From: Cristatella mucedo
Lineage: Eukaryota > Bryozoa > Phylactolaemata > Cristatellidae
NCBI GenBank assembly: GCA_009760855.2
Contig: WPIO01000007.1
Coordinates: 11,968,501 to 12,032,500 of the forward strand
Length of the DNA: 64,000 bases
Direction: 5' to 3'
Both the position numbers and the translations under genes were made by a program. Shown in pieces: positions 32,685 through 44,878 of the stretch. The notes below the pieces were generated by a model. The model worked only from the letters and a program-made list of their open reading frames with translations. It did no database searches and had not been told where the DNA came from. Within the stretch, counting starts at the first letter, position 1. Each line of letters opens with the position of its first letter.

Positions 32685-32812
32685 CCCTGCATTGTCAGCA
32701 CACAAGAACGCAAAGGACGAATCACGACGACTCACTAAATGTTGTGATAAACAGATGCACTTTAGCTTCTTTTTAACTGCTGTCAAGTCGGGAAGTCGTA
32801 ACGTCAGTCGTA

Positions 32813-32940
32813 AGTGGAACGAAACCGCGACAACTCAATTGGGCCGGATCCATTAATAAATAACTAGGGGGGTCGCTAAGCCGGACTGGAGTGCTAGCTT
32901 GGCTGGATGTGACCTAAAGGCAGGAGTTTTCCGACCTCTG
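32813..32940. repeat. Repeat R, uninterrupted copy (empty site)
   Basis: Aligns with 2610-2732 plus 3018-3055. At the position where the other copy holds LINE-A, this one reads GACCTAAAGGCAGGAGTTTT without interruption. It lies within the old LINE-A copy, in place of the RT C-terminal segment. Confidence 0.6.
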
Positions 32941-33707
32941 GTTTACATCCATACTCAAGAGTTTCCAACTGCATTAGGACCTGAACCATTTCAGCCAAGT
33001 GCAGTGCCAGTGACGCCAAGACGAGATAAGAGGCACTCGAGAAGGACTTGGTGATCAATAGAATTAAAAGCTGCTGAAAGATCAAGTGTGGCAAGCAGAG
33101 AGCCGTAAGTCTGCACTCCTTACTGCTAAGGCCACTATGCACCCGAAGCAAAGCAAACTCAGTAGAGCAATTTGCTCTAAAAATAAACGGGGACTTTCTT
33201 GCTAAGTTAAAATTTTCGTTTGAGGCATCAGCTGATCTGCCGAAACTCGTCTGAGTATCATCGATTGAAATGGTAGGAAAAGGACTGGACCAAAACTGCT
33301 CAAGTTCCCTGCGTCATGTGCTGCTTTCTCAACAAGTAGCCCCATTATAGCCTTTTTGAAAGGTGCAGCGACACGACCTGAGGCCACTGACATTGTTATT
33401 ATGTTAGTTATGCATGGCCACTGCAGATCTATGCACCGTAGAAGTAGGATAGTGTGAATATGGTCTAGAAGACTAGCAGTCTTCTTTGACTGGGAGATTG
33501 TATTCAGGATGAGGTCACTCGTCACCACATGGAATGCAGACATTTGGGTGCTGCACGAAATAAAGGGAGATGAGTCTTGTGGGGTTGTTATTGAGGGACA
33601 AGAGACATGAGTCCATAGGGGATGCTGCTACCTTACGAAAGGGCTGTCATCTTGTTATCTTGCTGTCAAAGTAGCTAGAGAAACAAAATCAACTGGATCA
33701 CCGCAAG

Positions 33708-34474
33708 GATCTAGCCAACCTACACTGGCTCGCAGTCAAGCAACGAATCGACTTCAAGGTTTTGTCACTCAGTTTAAGGTCTCTTCATTCTTTGGCTCCA
33801 GCCTACCTACCAGATCTACTCCCCCATCAGGCTAAGCATACCACCCTCTTTTCGGAATCGAAATGCTTACCTATACCTCGTTCAAACCTCAAATCCTTAG
33901 GCAACCATGCCTTTAGTTCGTACGCGCCCTGTTGGGTCTGCTGTACAGCGACAGTGGACGACTCAGGCGGAAGCCGCTGAGGTGAAAACAGCGAACCCAC
34001 TGGCAGCAGCTGCTTCCCAGCCTGCTGGCCGTGGGGTCCGGTTCCTCGTTTCCGAAATAAACGGCATCAGCCTGAGCCGTCTTGATCTGTGCACGACTAC
34101 CCTCACAAACATAACAGTCCCAAAGCCAGGAACTCACTCCCAACTTGCTTCACGACGTCTCCTGATCTGAAAAAAGATCTTTAAAAAGAAGCTACAAACT
34201 CACCTATTTACCACAGCATTTCGTGGGTCCCTGTGATCCGTCGTTTGTGTGCTTATGAGTGCTGACACTGTGCAGGCTGCCACTAACCATTCTTGCATGC
34301 TGACCCTGTGCATGTCACCCCTAACCATGCTATTCTTGTTATTTATTGAGCATGCTACCACTAACCATTCGATCGTGCTTTCTTTTCTGAAAATGTAAAG
34401 TGCATTGAAAGAGATTGAATTATCTGAGTGCGCTTCATTAAATGTATTATTATTGTTATAACGATTAATATTAA
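33708..34474 (+). mobile_element. LINE-A 3' portion, inserted in the old LINE-A copy
   Basis: Plus-strand copy from LHWLAVKQRIDFKVLSLS-like sequence to the hairpin tail, ending in ATTATTATTG. It is flanked by GGATCACCGCAAG (33695-33707) and GGATCACTGTGCAAG (34475-34489), a diverged duplication of about 13-15 bp. The host copy is continuous across this point when the insert is removed. The insert itself contains a solo LTR at 33930-34116. Confidence 0.85.
33930..34116 (+). mobile_element. Solo LTR (187 bp)
   Basis: An insertion starting TGTTGGGTCTG and ending CATAACA with AATAAA at 34057-34062, interrupting the LINE-A coding sequence between TTCGTACG and CCAAAGCC (SSYAPKAW). Flanks CGCCC and GTCCC each differ at one position from the CTCCC expected of the LINE, consistent with a 5-bp duplication. 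No internal retroviral sequence is present, so it is a solo LTR left by recombination. It is not the same family as the LTR at 15225. The strand is inferred from the AATAAA. Confidence 0.72.
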
Positions 34475-35855
34475 GGATCACTGTGCAAGCAGGTAACCTG
34501 ATAGTGGTTAAGGAGATAGTTGATCGTAGACATCAACATTCTTTGATTCTGCATATGTGAATCAACTATACTTGAAGTTGGCTAGGGTCTATTGTTACGA
34601 TCTACAATAGTCTTTGAATGGCAGACGATGGAGGTCAGTCCTGATCTATTGTATCCTTAATCCAGCTTGTGCTTAGTAGACCTAGTTAGTTTAATGTCTG
34701 CGGGAAACCATAGGCCGCCTTAGCGAGGGCCTACAGTGTGCTTATTCAGAGGTGCCAACTCGTCGAGCGTGTCGGCTAGTGTCGTGTTGTGGCATTCAAC
34801 CAATGATGGCAGTTCGGAGGGGAATTGAGCAGCAGGGGTGGAGATATTTTACCACTGACAGTATCGATGTCAAGGGTCTGGATGTTATGCGATTTCCAAT
34901 TTTAGATTTTAGATGCGGCGGAGGGCCCACATTTAATGAGATCCGCATGCGGTCAGATGAGCAGAATTTGGTTTAAAAAAAGGATCGCAGAATACACTGT
35001 AGGAAAATATTTGATCGATTCTGTGACCATTATTATGAGTAAGGTCGTGCACATGAGCCCCGAGAGAAAACGAGTCAGCCAGTGCACGAAATTCAGCACA
35101 TCAGACGCAAGTTAAATCATCAAAACGAATGTTGAAATCATCCGTAATCAAAGATCGATAAAGTAAAATAAATAAAGTAAAATAAAGAAAGTAGATAAAT
35201 ATAAAGTATCGATTTCGATTGATTTCTGGCACACGGAACTGAAATAAGATCATCGAAATCTGTGATACTAGGAGGAATGCATACTTCGTTTGCCATAGGT
35301 TACTGCCATCTTTGGCATTTTGTTGTCGGAGGTACTTAAAACAAGAGATTCGAAAGACTGCTTCGAAGGGACTGAAAAAGGTTTAAAATGAAGGATGGAA
35401 CGTGCACCAATGATGACTTCCCACCAGCTTTAATTTATCTATGAGTATAGAAGTAGAGAAGCATGTAAGGAGTGGCGTCAGTTATCGTTCGTCGAGCAGT
35501 TAGTCGATTTCAGCTAGGTCACGATCTACCCAAACAGGTCGAGATGGTCTTCAACAATCATGTCGTGTGTCATTAAATGTTTATTGCACATGGAACGATA
35601 ATTCCAAAGATAAACGTAAAGATGGGCAACGGGGGCTACAATAGTCCAGATGATACAAAAAGGTTAGAGGGATTTACAGCAGCTTGGGAAGAAGGTCACA
35701 CAGCTCAACTTGAGATGACGCTGGAAATACCGAGCAAGTGGGGCCTCCAGCCACCACGCCGGCTTTGAGCAGGTTTTCTATGCCTTATGCCCAATTCACG
35801 AACCCCGGTACCAGCAACCGCAATGAGAAATGCATTTGATCGATGATAGATAAAT

Positions 35856-36245
35856 TATAAGAGGCACGGACGAGCGTGCCTAATAGGAAGGTTACTGACA
35901 GTCTGCGAAGCTAAAGCAGCAGCCTACTTGGCAGGCGCGAATGGGGACCGGCTTGAAGCGGCAAACGTTTAGATGTCCATGGGCGCTTAATTTCTTAGGC
36001 GCTACGGTCAAACAACAAAGGGCTATTCTTTATTCAGACCTTAGATGTGTCGGTTTTCGTATTTGATGTTCGCAAGAACGTCGATTTTTGACAGAGAATT
36101 ATGCAACCGCCAAGAAACGCTTGTAGCACTTTATGTTGAGAGGCGAGAACGTCATGGGCATATCTTTCGCGATTCACATGTGGGAGAGCTTAACGCTCAA
36201 AATCTGCTCTTTTCAGCATATTTCCAGCAGCATTTGCATGAAATC
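35856..36245. other. Unassigned stretch
   Basis: No family or domain recognised. The 95-residue frame 36045-36332 runs into LINE-A' sequence and is not a gene. Confidence 0.4.
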
Positions 36246-37165
36246 TGCCACCTACTCCAAAGTGACCTTTCACTAATCGACTACATCGGGGGTCCACATT
36301 CAAATCTTCATACCTTCAGCTACGTTACTTAGCAAACATTCAGGCCCGCTTAGACAAAGGTACCGCACACAAGCTGGCCTATACATTTTTAAAATCTCTT
36401 CTCAACTTACGCATCTCACTGGTTGCATATAGGCCTTACATTTACACTGAGATTCTCGCAGCTAGTGCAAAACTCAGCAGTTAGGCTTGTCTGCCGTTAG
36501 CTTCGATTGCCGAGCTGGTTTGGCACAGTGGTTAAGGTGCTCGCCCCTATAAACGTCTGGCCGAGGTCATGGGCTCGAATCCTGAGGCATATGTGAAGCG
36601 CCTGAATATAGATTAACTTCTCTTAGACCGCTGTACTAATGAATTTTATTTATTTATATATTTGTGTTGCTCCATCACATCACTTCTCACCGACTGGTGT
36701 TCCATCAGGCAGTATATTGACTTCACGGTTTTATCGCCAACTTCAGGTACCTTCATTCTCATATTTCAGCCTACCTGTGAGAGCTTCTTCCTTAATCAGG
36801 CTAGGTTGGCATCGTACCACCTTCAGGTTCCAGTCTATGAGCTGAGACTAGAACTAACCTCAAATCTTTGGAAACTGTGGCCTTAGCTCTCACCCAAAGC
36901 CTAGAACTCGCTTACGACTGACGTCAATACATCCTGAGACAAGAAGACATTTTAAAAGAAGCTAAAAATGAATCCGTTTTTGCAACATTTGCTGATTTCT
37001 TTTGATTTTTCTATTCTGCACATATGCATGCTGACACTGCATATTACCACAAGCCATATTCAGCATGCTGACACTGTGCACCTACCCTATAATCAGTCTT
37101 CCCTTGAAACACATGCAAAACACCTATAAAGAGATTAATTTCTCTGAGGATGCTATACAAATTTA
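36246..37165 (+). mobile_element. LINE-A' copy, RT C-terminal half to 3' end
   Basis: Plus strand. ICHLLQSDLSLIDYI (36240-36290) matches LINE-A VIFQSDLSLDDHI. A QLVQNSAVRLVCR-like stretch follows (36450-36500). After the SINE1 insert come SITSLLTDW and FTVLSPTSGTF (LHWLPVKQ ... FKVLSLTF region), then a degraded C-terminus and a 3' tail ending CTCTGAGGATGCTATACAAA. It is more diverged than LINE-A copies. Confidence 0.7.
36505..36662 (+). mobile_element. SINE1 copy inserted in LINE-A'
   Basis: GCCGAGCTGGTTTGGCACAG with TGGTTAAGGTGC (A box) and GGGCTCGAATCCTG (B box, close to the GGTTCGAATCC consensus). The tail GTGAAGCGCCTGAATATAGA ... TTCTCTTAGACCGCTGTACTA ends in (ATTT)n. It splits the RT segment of the LINE-A' copy between GTTAGCTTC and TGTTGCTCCATCACATC. 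Confidence 0.85.
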
Positions 37166-37205
37166 CTACTGTTATTTTTTAATAATTTTTTAGTTTTTTT
37201 TCAAG

Positions 37206-37550
37206 ACATAATAATAATGATGCATTTTTATAGCGTCCTTGGAGAACCTAATCTCTCTTTAGGCACTTTACAGATGCTGCATATAAAGCATTAGAAAATG
37301 CTTGGTGGTAACGTCCGTTAGCAGCAGGCATAGTGTAAGCATGTACATGCACACGAAGAATGAATCATAAATATCCACCAAATTATGTAGCAAAAAGGTG
37401 CGTTTTAAGCTTTATTTTAAACGGTGTCATGTGAGGGGACGTTGTGATGTGTGTCGGTAGTAAGCTCCAGGCTTTGGGAGCAAAGACGCTAAAGGCACGA
37501 TCCCAACGGTTTTGAGGTTCGTACGAGGCATGGCTATCGACATTACAAAT
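37206..37550 (-). mobile_element. LINE-A' 3' portion
   Basis: Minus strand: (AAT)n, tail TATAGCGTCCTTGGAGAACC ... TCTTTAGGCACTTTACA, 3' UTR, then the C-terminal coding end (GGGACGTTGTGATGTGTGTC; TAAGCTCCAGGCTTTGGGAG). It faces the plus-strand LINE-A' 3' end at 37165 tail-to-tail across 40 bp. Confidence 0.78.
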
Positions 37551-38905
<1,355 letters not shown>

Positions 38906-38929
38906 TTGTCACTCTCTCGCTCTCAGGTA

Positions 38930-39306
38930 ATAACAATAATACACTCAATAAAGCGCCCTCAGATAACTCAATCTCTTTCTAGGCGCTTTACATTTGCTGC
39001 AAAAGAAACACGATCGAATAGTGAGTGGTATCATGCTTAATAAACAACAAGAATAACATGTTTAGGGTGGCATGCACTGGGTCACCGTGCAAGTGTGGTT
39101 AGTGGCAGCACGAACAGTGGCAACACGTATAAGCATATAAAGAAAGAATCACAGGGACCCCTCAATGCTGTCCTAAATAGGTTGGTTTTTAATTTCTTTT
39201 TAAATGTGGTCAAGTCATGAGATGTCATGACGCAAGTCGGAAGTGACTTCCAGGCTTAGGGAGCATACGAACTAAATGCAAGGTTTCCAAAGGATCTGAG
39301 GTTTGC
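38930..39306 (-). mobile_element. LINE-A 3' portion
   Basis: Tail hairpin (CAATAAAGCGCCCTCAGATA ... TCTAGGCGCTTTACATTTGC), 3' UTR and the last coding segment (AGGCTTAGGGAGCATACGAA). It stops at about 39306. Confidence 0.88.
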
Positions 39307-39888
39307 TCTATTGGACCCACCAGACTCGTCAGTTGGGGCACTGCAGGCCAGGCCTCTTTACCCCACAATAATTAGATCGGAGGCGAAGCCATGATTTCCA
39401 TGTAAGGAGAGAAGACCCGCAAGATTTTCATATAGCGGGCAAGGCCCGAGAATAATGAAAAATAAAAGCGCCTAATCATAGTGTTTATTACTCGCGCAAT
39501 CTGCAATTGCTCGCTTCGACTGGGAGTAGGACGTGATTTCGTCATCGGGGACGGTTGGGAGCGTAGGTGTAGGGGGATAGACCACGTCTCTGACCAGCCC
39601 ACCGGCTTTGGAATGCCTGTGGAGTGGGGAATGCCCCCTGTCGACCCTGTGGCTCTACTGCTGAATACGGTAGTCTTTTAAAAAGAAATGTTACCTTATC
39701 TGGCTTCGGACCTCGAATCTGCGTGCCGATGGCGAATTGCCCGTAAGAACTGCTAGAACAATCTTACTGGAAATGAGGTACCCATCATTTTGAAGATCTA
39801 CCGAAAGTGTTTCGAAAGCTATTTGCCACGGTCTGTGTCACCTGCGCACATTCGTCCAAAAAGAATTGAGAAGCGCTCGATTAAAAAT
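39307..39888. other. Unassigned stretch
   Basis: No recognisable gene or repeat. Confidence 0.4.
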
Positions 39889-39995
39889 GATACCACTCAT
39901 CATTCGGTCGTGTTTCCTTTGCAGCAAATGTAAAGTGCCTAGAAAGAGATTGAGTTATCTGAGGGCGCTTTATCAAATGTATTATAATTATTATA
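39889..39995 (+). mobile_element. LINE-A tail-only copy (about 107 bp)
   Basis: TACCACTCATCATTCGGTCG, TTTGCAGCAAATGTAAAGTG, then the hairpin to TCAAATGTATTATAATTATT. The outer stem carries AAAGTGCC instead of AAAGCGCC; that C-to-T change still allows a G-U pair in RNA. Confidence 0.82.
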
Positions 39996-40404
39996 AAAAT
40001 AGTTAAGCCGGTGCTGTCGAAGGCGCTCAGTCGGTGAGCTTGCTTCCGGTAGATCAGTCCAAAACTCGAGTCCTGCTGGCTGCCTCTGACAGAACACGTG
40101 GCATCGCGGAATCCCTTTATAACGGCGAGCTAGCAGCTGCAGCTCGAAGGAAGGTGCATCGCCAGACGACTCTCTGGAGCACATTGTATCTATGAAATCT
40201 GGACGCCTACCTCCAAAAGCCCGGCAGCCTCCGGGGGAACGTGCAAAACGTGCTCGCCAACATCGGGTCGTCGTCCTTGGGGCCAACGACCCGTCTCCCT
40301 CGAAGGCCCCGAAAGCGAAATATCAAGCCAGCGAAAGATCGTTGGCTTAGTTGGTCAGTGTGCACTGGTCGAGCGATGGTTGGTCTGGGCAGGATCCATA
40401 GCAT

Positions 40405-40622
40405 ACAGTGAAAAGGTTAGCCGATTCAGCAGCCTCGTTTATGTAGCGGAAGTAAAGGTCAGCTGATTCAGCAGCCTCATTCTTATCGGTGCAGAGGAGC
40501 CGTTACGGCTAGAATACCCGCCTGCAGCAGGCGATAATTAATCGCCTGCTGCAGAGCTCGGCCCACTACCTTCGTAGCAAAGTGGGAGCACCTGACCCTT
40601 GAGCTAAAGCTCAGTGGTTATG
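40405..40622 (-). mobile_element. SINE2 copy with long perfect hairpin
   Basis: On the minus strand: TTTAGCTCAAGGGTCAGGTGC (A-box-like), GGTAGTGGGCCGAGCTC (B-box-like), then a perfect 14-bp inverted repeat with a 5-nt loop (40522-40535 with 40541-40554), then GCCGTAACGGCTC. This order matches 10012-10180. The far end carries a 43-bp tandem duplication (around 40410 and 40453, both containing GATTCAGCAGCCTC), homologous to the AAGAGGCTGTTTAATCAG tail of the 10012 copy. Confidence 0.62.
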
Positions 40623-40785
40623 CATGCGCTTTCGGAAGCCTAAGCCTAAATTTATGCGATCGACATGTACGACGCCAGAAGGAGTCGAAACAGCATGCCC
40701 AGTCATACCGATCGAGGCAGAGGCCACGGTAGCCGAAACAGTCGCAGCAGACGCATGCTGCTAGACGGCCGACTGACCTAGTCCT

Positions 40786-40818
<33 letters not shown>

Positions 40819-40820
40819 GA
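40786..40820. repeat. (CAG)n microsatellite
   Basis: About eleven CAG/CAA units. The Cys-rich and Leu-rich frames across it on the minus strand are translations of the repeat. Confidence 0.95.
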
Positions 40821-41977
40821 AGGTTAGAGAAGACATAACCAGCATAGCGAGCGGCAGCCATATTTTCAGAAGCCCTGAGCTGCCACCATTTGAATAGCCT
40901 CCAAGAGGCTGCAAAGGACCCGGAAAGTATCTGGTCATTCAGAGCCTGGCCTTGGCCTACTGATCTTGCCAAAGGCTTAGAGGGGCTACCGGTTTTCCTC
41001 TTGCAACAGTCAGAAATCGTTTGCAGGCATCTGTCGACTAACCAAGAGTTGTTACTGCATAAATGCTCTTTGCGAAGCCGCCAAAACGCACGCCACTTCT
41101 TTGCCTTAGGGGATTTAATGTGGTCGCCTAGAGAGAGATCTCAATTTGGAGCTGGACACCCATATTTCGTGAAGATGATGCATACTGTTTGAGCCCACTT
41201 TAAGGGACAGTATGAGAAATTTCTTAGTAGCAAACATTTTATTTACCAATAACTGCTAAGTTAATTTTGACGTGACTTAATTCGAGAAAACTGGTTGAAA
41301 TCCAAATGCCTTATTTAAGACGGTGCATTGAGTACCGAATATGTAGTAGCGGCTGCAGCCCGCCCGACGTTTCGCTATGCCTCTGTTAATTACTCGAATC
41401 CCCTGGACTTAACCCTGATTGACCGGCGTTCGCCGAAGCTCCGACTGCGACATCGGGTATTCACCGTGCAAGAAATAATAAACATTTTGGATGGACAGTT
41501 CTTACAACGAAGGACTGCTTCCCAGCTGCTGTAGCATCAACGACGGTTTCACCGTAGCTATTGACATCCTTCCTTGAGCTAGCAGCTCCCTGCCAATAAC
41601 CGAGTATTCCTTCGTCATTCTGAAGTTCGGCTGCCCATTCGGAAAAATTTGGTTCCCAATATTTGTAAACACAATCGCTACAGCGACGACAACCTGTCAT
41701 GCAATCTTCAATGACTAGGTCATGCAGCAAGCCGATCACACTCATGTTGGTGAAGCAGTCCAGCGTGGCCAAGCACAGGAGCGGCTTTGATTAGTTCTGT
41801 GCGGCTAATCCAGTTACCGGCATCTCAGGACGGGTGGCGGTGGTGGTTGTTCAAAAGGTGTGGCAGTGACACCTCACCCAACGAACGTTTAGCAGCCTAT
41901 TGTCTCCGTTCCTGTTATGCTCTGCAATTAATATCCGATATTTCGTCAACTTACTGGACATTGAAATATCCATTTGA

Positions 41978-41978
<1 letters not shown>
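40821..41978. other. Mostly unassigned, with a faint LINE-A' trace
   Basis: Near 41110-41320 the plus strand resembles minus-strand LINE-A' (GATTTAATGTGGTCGCCTAG; AAGTTAATTTTGACGTGAC), suggesting an old copy. I see no gene. The 103-residue minus frame 41461-41772 has no recognised domain. Confidence 0.4.
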
Positions 41979-42178
<200 letters not shown>

Positions 42179-42696
42179 CAGACGAGTGTGTGACTCAGCT
42201 CACAGTGTGTATCGCGTAGGGAAACGGCCGAGCAGGGAGCGAAAGGAGGGAGCACCCAGTCGATGTTTCCGAACCAGCCATCCGTAGAGCCTGTCTGGGG
42301 ATTACGATTTGAGGTCATTTCAAGCGTAGACTCTGTAGATAATGGTGCTGCTTACTCCTCGGTATTTCTACAATTTTTCCGGCTGCTGAAAGTTCGCTGA
42401 GATCCAGCACAGCAGCATCTGATTTGAAAAAGGCGGCGAGCCCATCTTGTTCATAATTTTCCAATAAACCCCGTGCTGCATGTCCTCTCGTGCCGACAGC
42501 CTTCGTCAGTTGGGCTTCCTTTAAAAGCTTCGACGCTAGTCAGAGATGCGATGCTGATGTGATGATATAGCTGAATGATGACATCGAAAATCCTCAACTC
42601 TCTGTTACTGTTTGTGAGGCTGCTTAACTAACCAGATTTCGGAAAACCGAACTGCATCCATTAGGCTGTTACTGTGCCCTAAAATCCATAAGCAAA
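42179..42696. other. Unassigned stretch
   Basis: No recognisable gene or repeat. Confidence 0.4.
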
Positions 42697-43102
42697 AGAA
42701 ACAAAACACCGTATCCCTGCTTTACAAACATCACCGTCGCCCCTGCTTCTAAGTTGATGCTGATGAAGGCCCAGACAAGCCAGGTTGACAATGTAGGATA
42801 CAGCTTGTGAGTTTGTCACTGCTGGCACGTTTAGAGTTCGCCCAGCAGACGATCGTCTTTGTGGAGGCGGCGGGTGTGCTGAGCGCATTGAGAGCATTCT
42901 TGCTCGGTGCCACAGCCAGACACGCACGCCCCTGCGTGTTTGCAAACAGCAATCTTCAAATTCAGCACGAGCCAGCTAACTCGAAATTACCGGGCCAGTG
43001 CTCCACCCATCGAGCTATTGGCCTTGCTGTTGTTATATGGCACTGACTTCCAGGAAAACTTCAGAAACAAAAAAAAGAAACAAAACACCGTATCCCTGCT
43101 TT
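42697..43102 (-). repeat. Segment bounded by perfect 27-bp direct repeats
   Basis: 42697-42723 and 43076-43102 are identical over 27 bp (beginning AGAAACAAAACACCGTATCC). Between them, on the minus strand, lies a tRNA-like block (about 42955-43035): AATAGCTCGATGGGTGGAGC (A box) followed by GGCCCGGTAATTTCGAG and a degenerate B box GGCTCGTGCTG. The intervening segment is 352 bp. A SINE-type insertion with a target duplication is one explanation; a local duplication is another. Confidence 0.55.
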
Positions 43103-43259
43103 CGGATGTTACCCTGCTGTTGTACCTGTTACCCTACACTTGTTTTCGCAGTTCCTAATCGACGCGACGGCTTCTGCTGTAGACTGTTCCCCTCACTCCG
43201 GGCATGGCTATTGTTTCAGATGTAGCTAGCAACTGAGCAATAAAATCTTCTCCCGTCCA

Positions 43260-44340
43260 ACTCTTCGACTGTGTCGCGTTGCTTGACCGGTTAAACGTCG
43301 GACCGTTGGTAATGCGCCAAAGCTTCCCGCCGCCGCGGCTACGGCAGCTTCCGTCGCCGGTTCGCTCGGATTGGTCAGCCCTTGCGGCGCGCTGCTCGCA
43401 AGCCGCGCAAATCCTGGCTGCCGCGCGCCCGCACCGTTGCTCCGGAAGCAGCGTTGGAACTTGACGGGCCTTTGAAGCACGCGGGGCGGGCGCGGGCTCT
43501 TCTTCTTCGCTTGTCTCGGTTTTTTGTTCATTCTGTCGCCCTTTGGATTTTCGACAGGCCGTCCAGCGCGATTGAAATGCCTAGCCGGAAATGTACCGAC
43601 ATTAGCCCAGGAATCTCTTTTAACGTTTCCATTACGGGATGGGAGGGCTGTACAAGGTTGGGGAAGGCGCACCCGCGTCGGCCAACCGCGCCTCTCTGCT
43701 CCACGGCCGCGGTAGGCCGCCGCGGCCGTGGCCGCTTTTGCGGCAGCTAAGGCGGTTGGCGGCGACTCCCATTTGCGGCTGGAAGGTATTTTCAAGAAAC
43801 GATCCAGGTGGCCAGCCAGCCAGCTAGCTGCACATTACCTCGCTGCTCATCATCCGGCAGGCGCGACGCTTTCCGGTCGTTGCGAGAGGTTCATTTCGTC
43901 CCAGCCTTTCTCCCCGTACGATCGCCGACTCATTTCGAGGCTAGTCGGCTGCATCTCGGCGCGGGCGCAAAATGGGGCAGTGGCCCACGCGACGATCCGG
44001 AATCCTGGACTCGGAATCGGACGCTCGTCGCTCCGACCCCGCCTACCGTCTCGCCCGCTCCAGCCCGCCGCCGCCGCCGCTCATCCTTGCGGGAGGGGGG
44101 CCGGCGTCGTCCTGCGCTCGCGCCCAGGAGCTGAGCGTCTGCGCAGCGATGGAGAGCAGCGTAGCTGCGGCCGCTTCTCGGCGATTCCTGCACACAATTT
44201 CGTTGCATCAGGAGCCAGTCGACGGAGCAGCATCGGACCCACGCCCACTACTACTGATAGCACACTACGGGCTACTACTGAACGCCGAACGTAAGACAGG
44301 CGGAGGCTAAGCTAAGAACGACGAACGAGAATCTCTAGCT
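43260..44340. promoter_or_regulatory. CpG-rich island
   Basis: About 1.1 kb of GC- and CpG-rich sequence with open frames on both strands, none with a recognisable domain. A short (CCG)n run lies at about 44068-44082. It is followed directly by a 530-bp polypyrimidine tract. A promoter or 5' exon of an unidentified gene is possible, by inference only. Confidence 0.5.
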
Positions 44341-44345
44341 GAGCG

Positions 44346-44379
44346 AGCATAACTCTATCTCTCTCTCTCTCTCTGTCTC

Positions 44380-44435
<56 letters not shown>

Positions 44436-44647
44436 CTCTCTCTCTCTCTCTCTCTTCTCTCCCTTTCTTTTCTCTCTTCTCCTTCTCTTTCTCTCTTCCT
44501 TCTCTCACTTCTCTCTTTCTCTCTTCCTTCTCTCTCTCCGTTCCTTCTCTTTCTCTCTTCTCTTTCTCTCTCTTCTCTCTATCTCTCTCGCTCTCTCTCA
44601 TTTCTCTTTCGCTATCTCTCTCTCTTGCTCTCTTTCTCCTATCCCTT

Positions 44648-44713
<66 letters not shown>

Positions 44714-44780
44714 CCTCTCTCTCTTTTTTTCTCTCTATTTCTTCCTCACTCTCTTCCTCTTCCTCCTCTCTCTCTCTCTT

Positions 44781-44850
<70 letters not shown>

Positions 44851-44878
44851 TCCTAACTCTTCCTCCTCTCTCTCACTC
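44346..44878. repeat. Polypyrimidine (CT)n tract, about 530 bp
   Basis: Nearly pure C/T on the plus strand for over 500 bp: (CT)n blocks alternating with TTCTCT, CCTTCT and TCCTC variants. Long frames through it (Arg-Glu or Ser-Leu) are artefacts. Confidence 0.97.

Larger units (their letters stand above)
32685..35855 (-). mobile_element. Old LINE-A copy, split by later insertions
   Basis: Minus-strand pieces in LINE order: 3' UTR (32685-32812), RT N-half (32941-33707), linker and endonuclease (34475-35160 and 35205-35640), and 5' region (to about 35855). Translated pieces match the copy at 45392: GLWFPADIKLTRSTKHKLD versus GLWFTTDINLAKSTKRKLD, EFRALADSFSLGAHVHDLTH versus EFRALTDSLCLVAHVHGPTH, and VPSKQSFESLVLSTSDNKMP. 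RT C-terminal sequence is missing at 32813-32940, where repeat R lies. Many stops and frameshifts show this is the oldest member of the nest. Confidence 0.8.

Noticed and set aside
41110-41320. A clear LINE-A' copy
   Set aside because: Only two short patches resemble LINE-A' and the rest does not align by eye; recorded as a trace, not a separate element.
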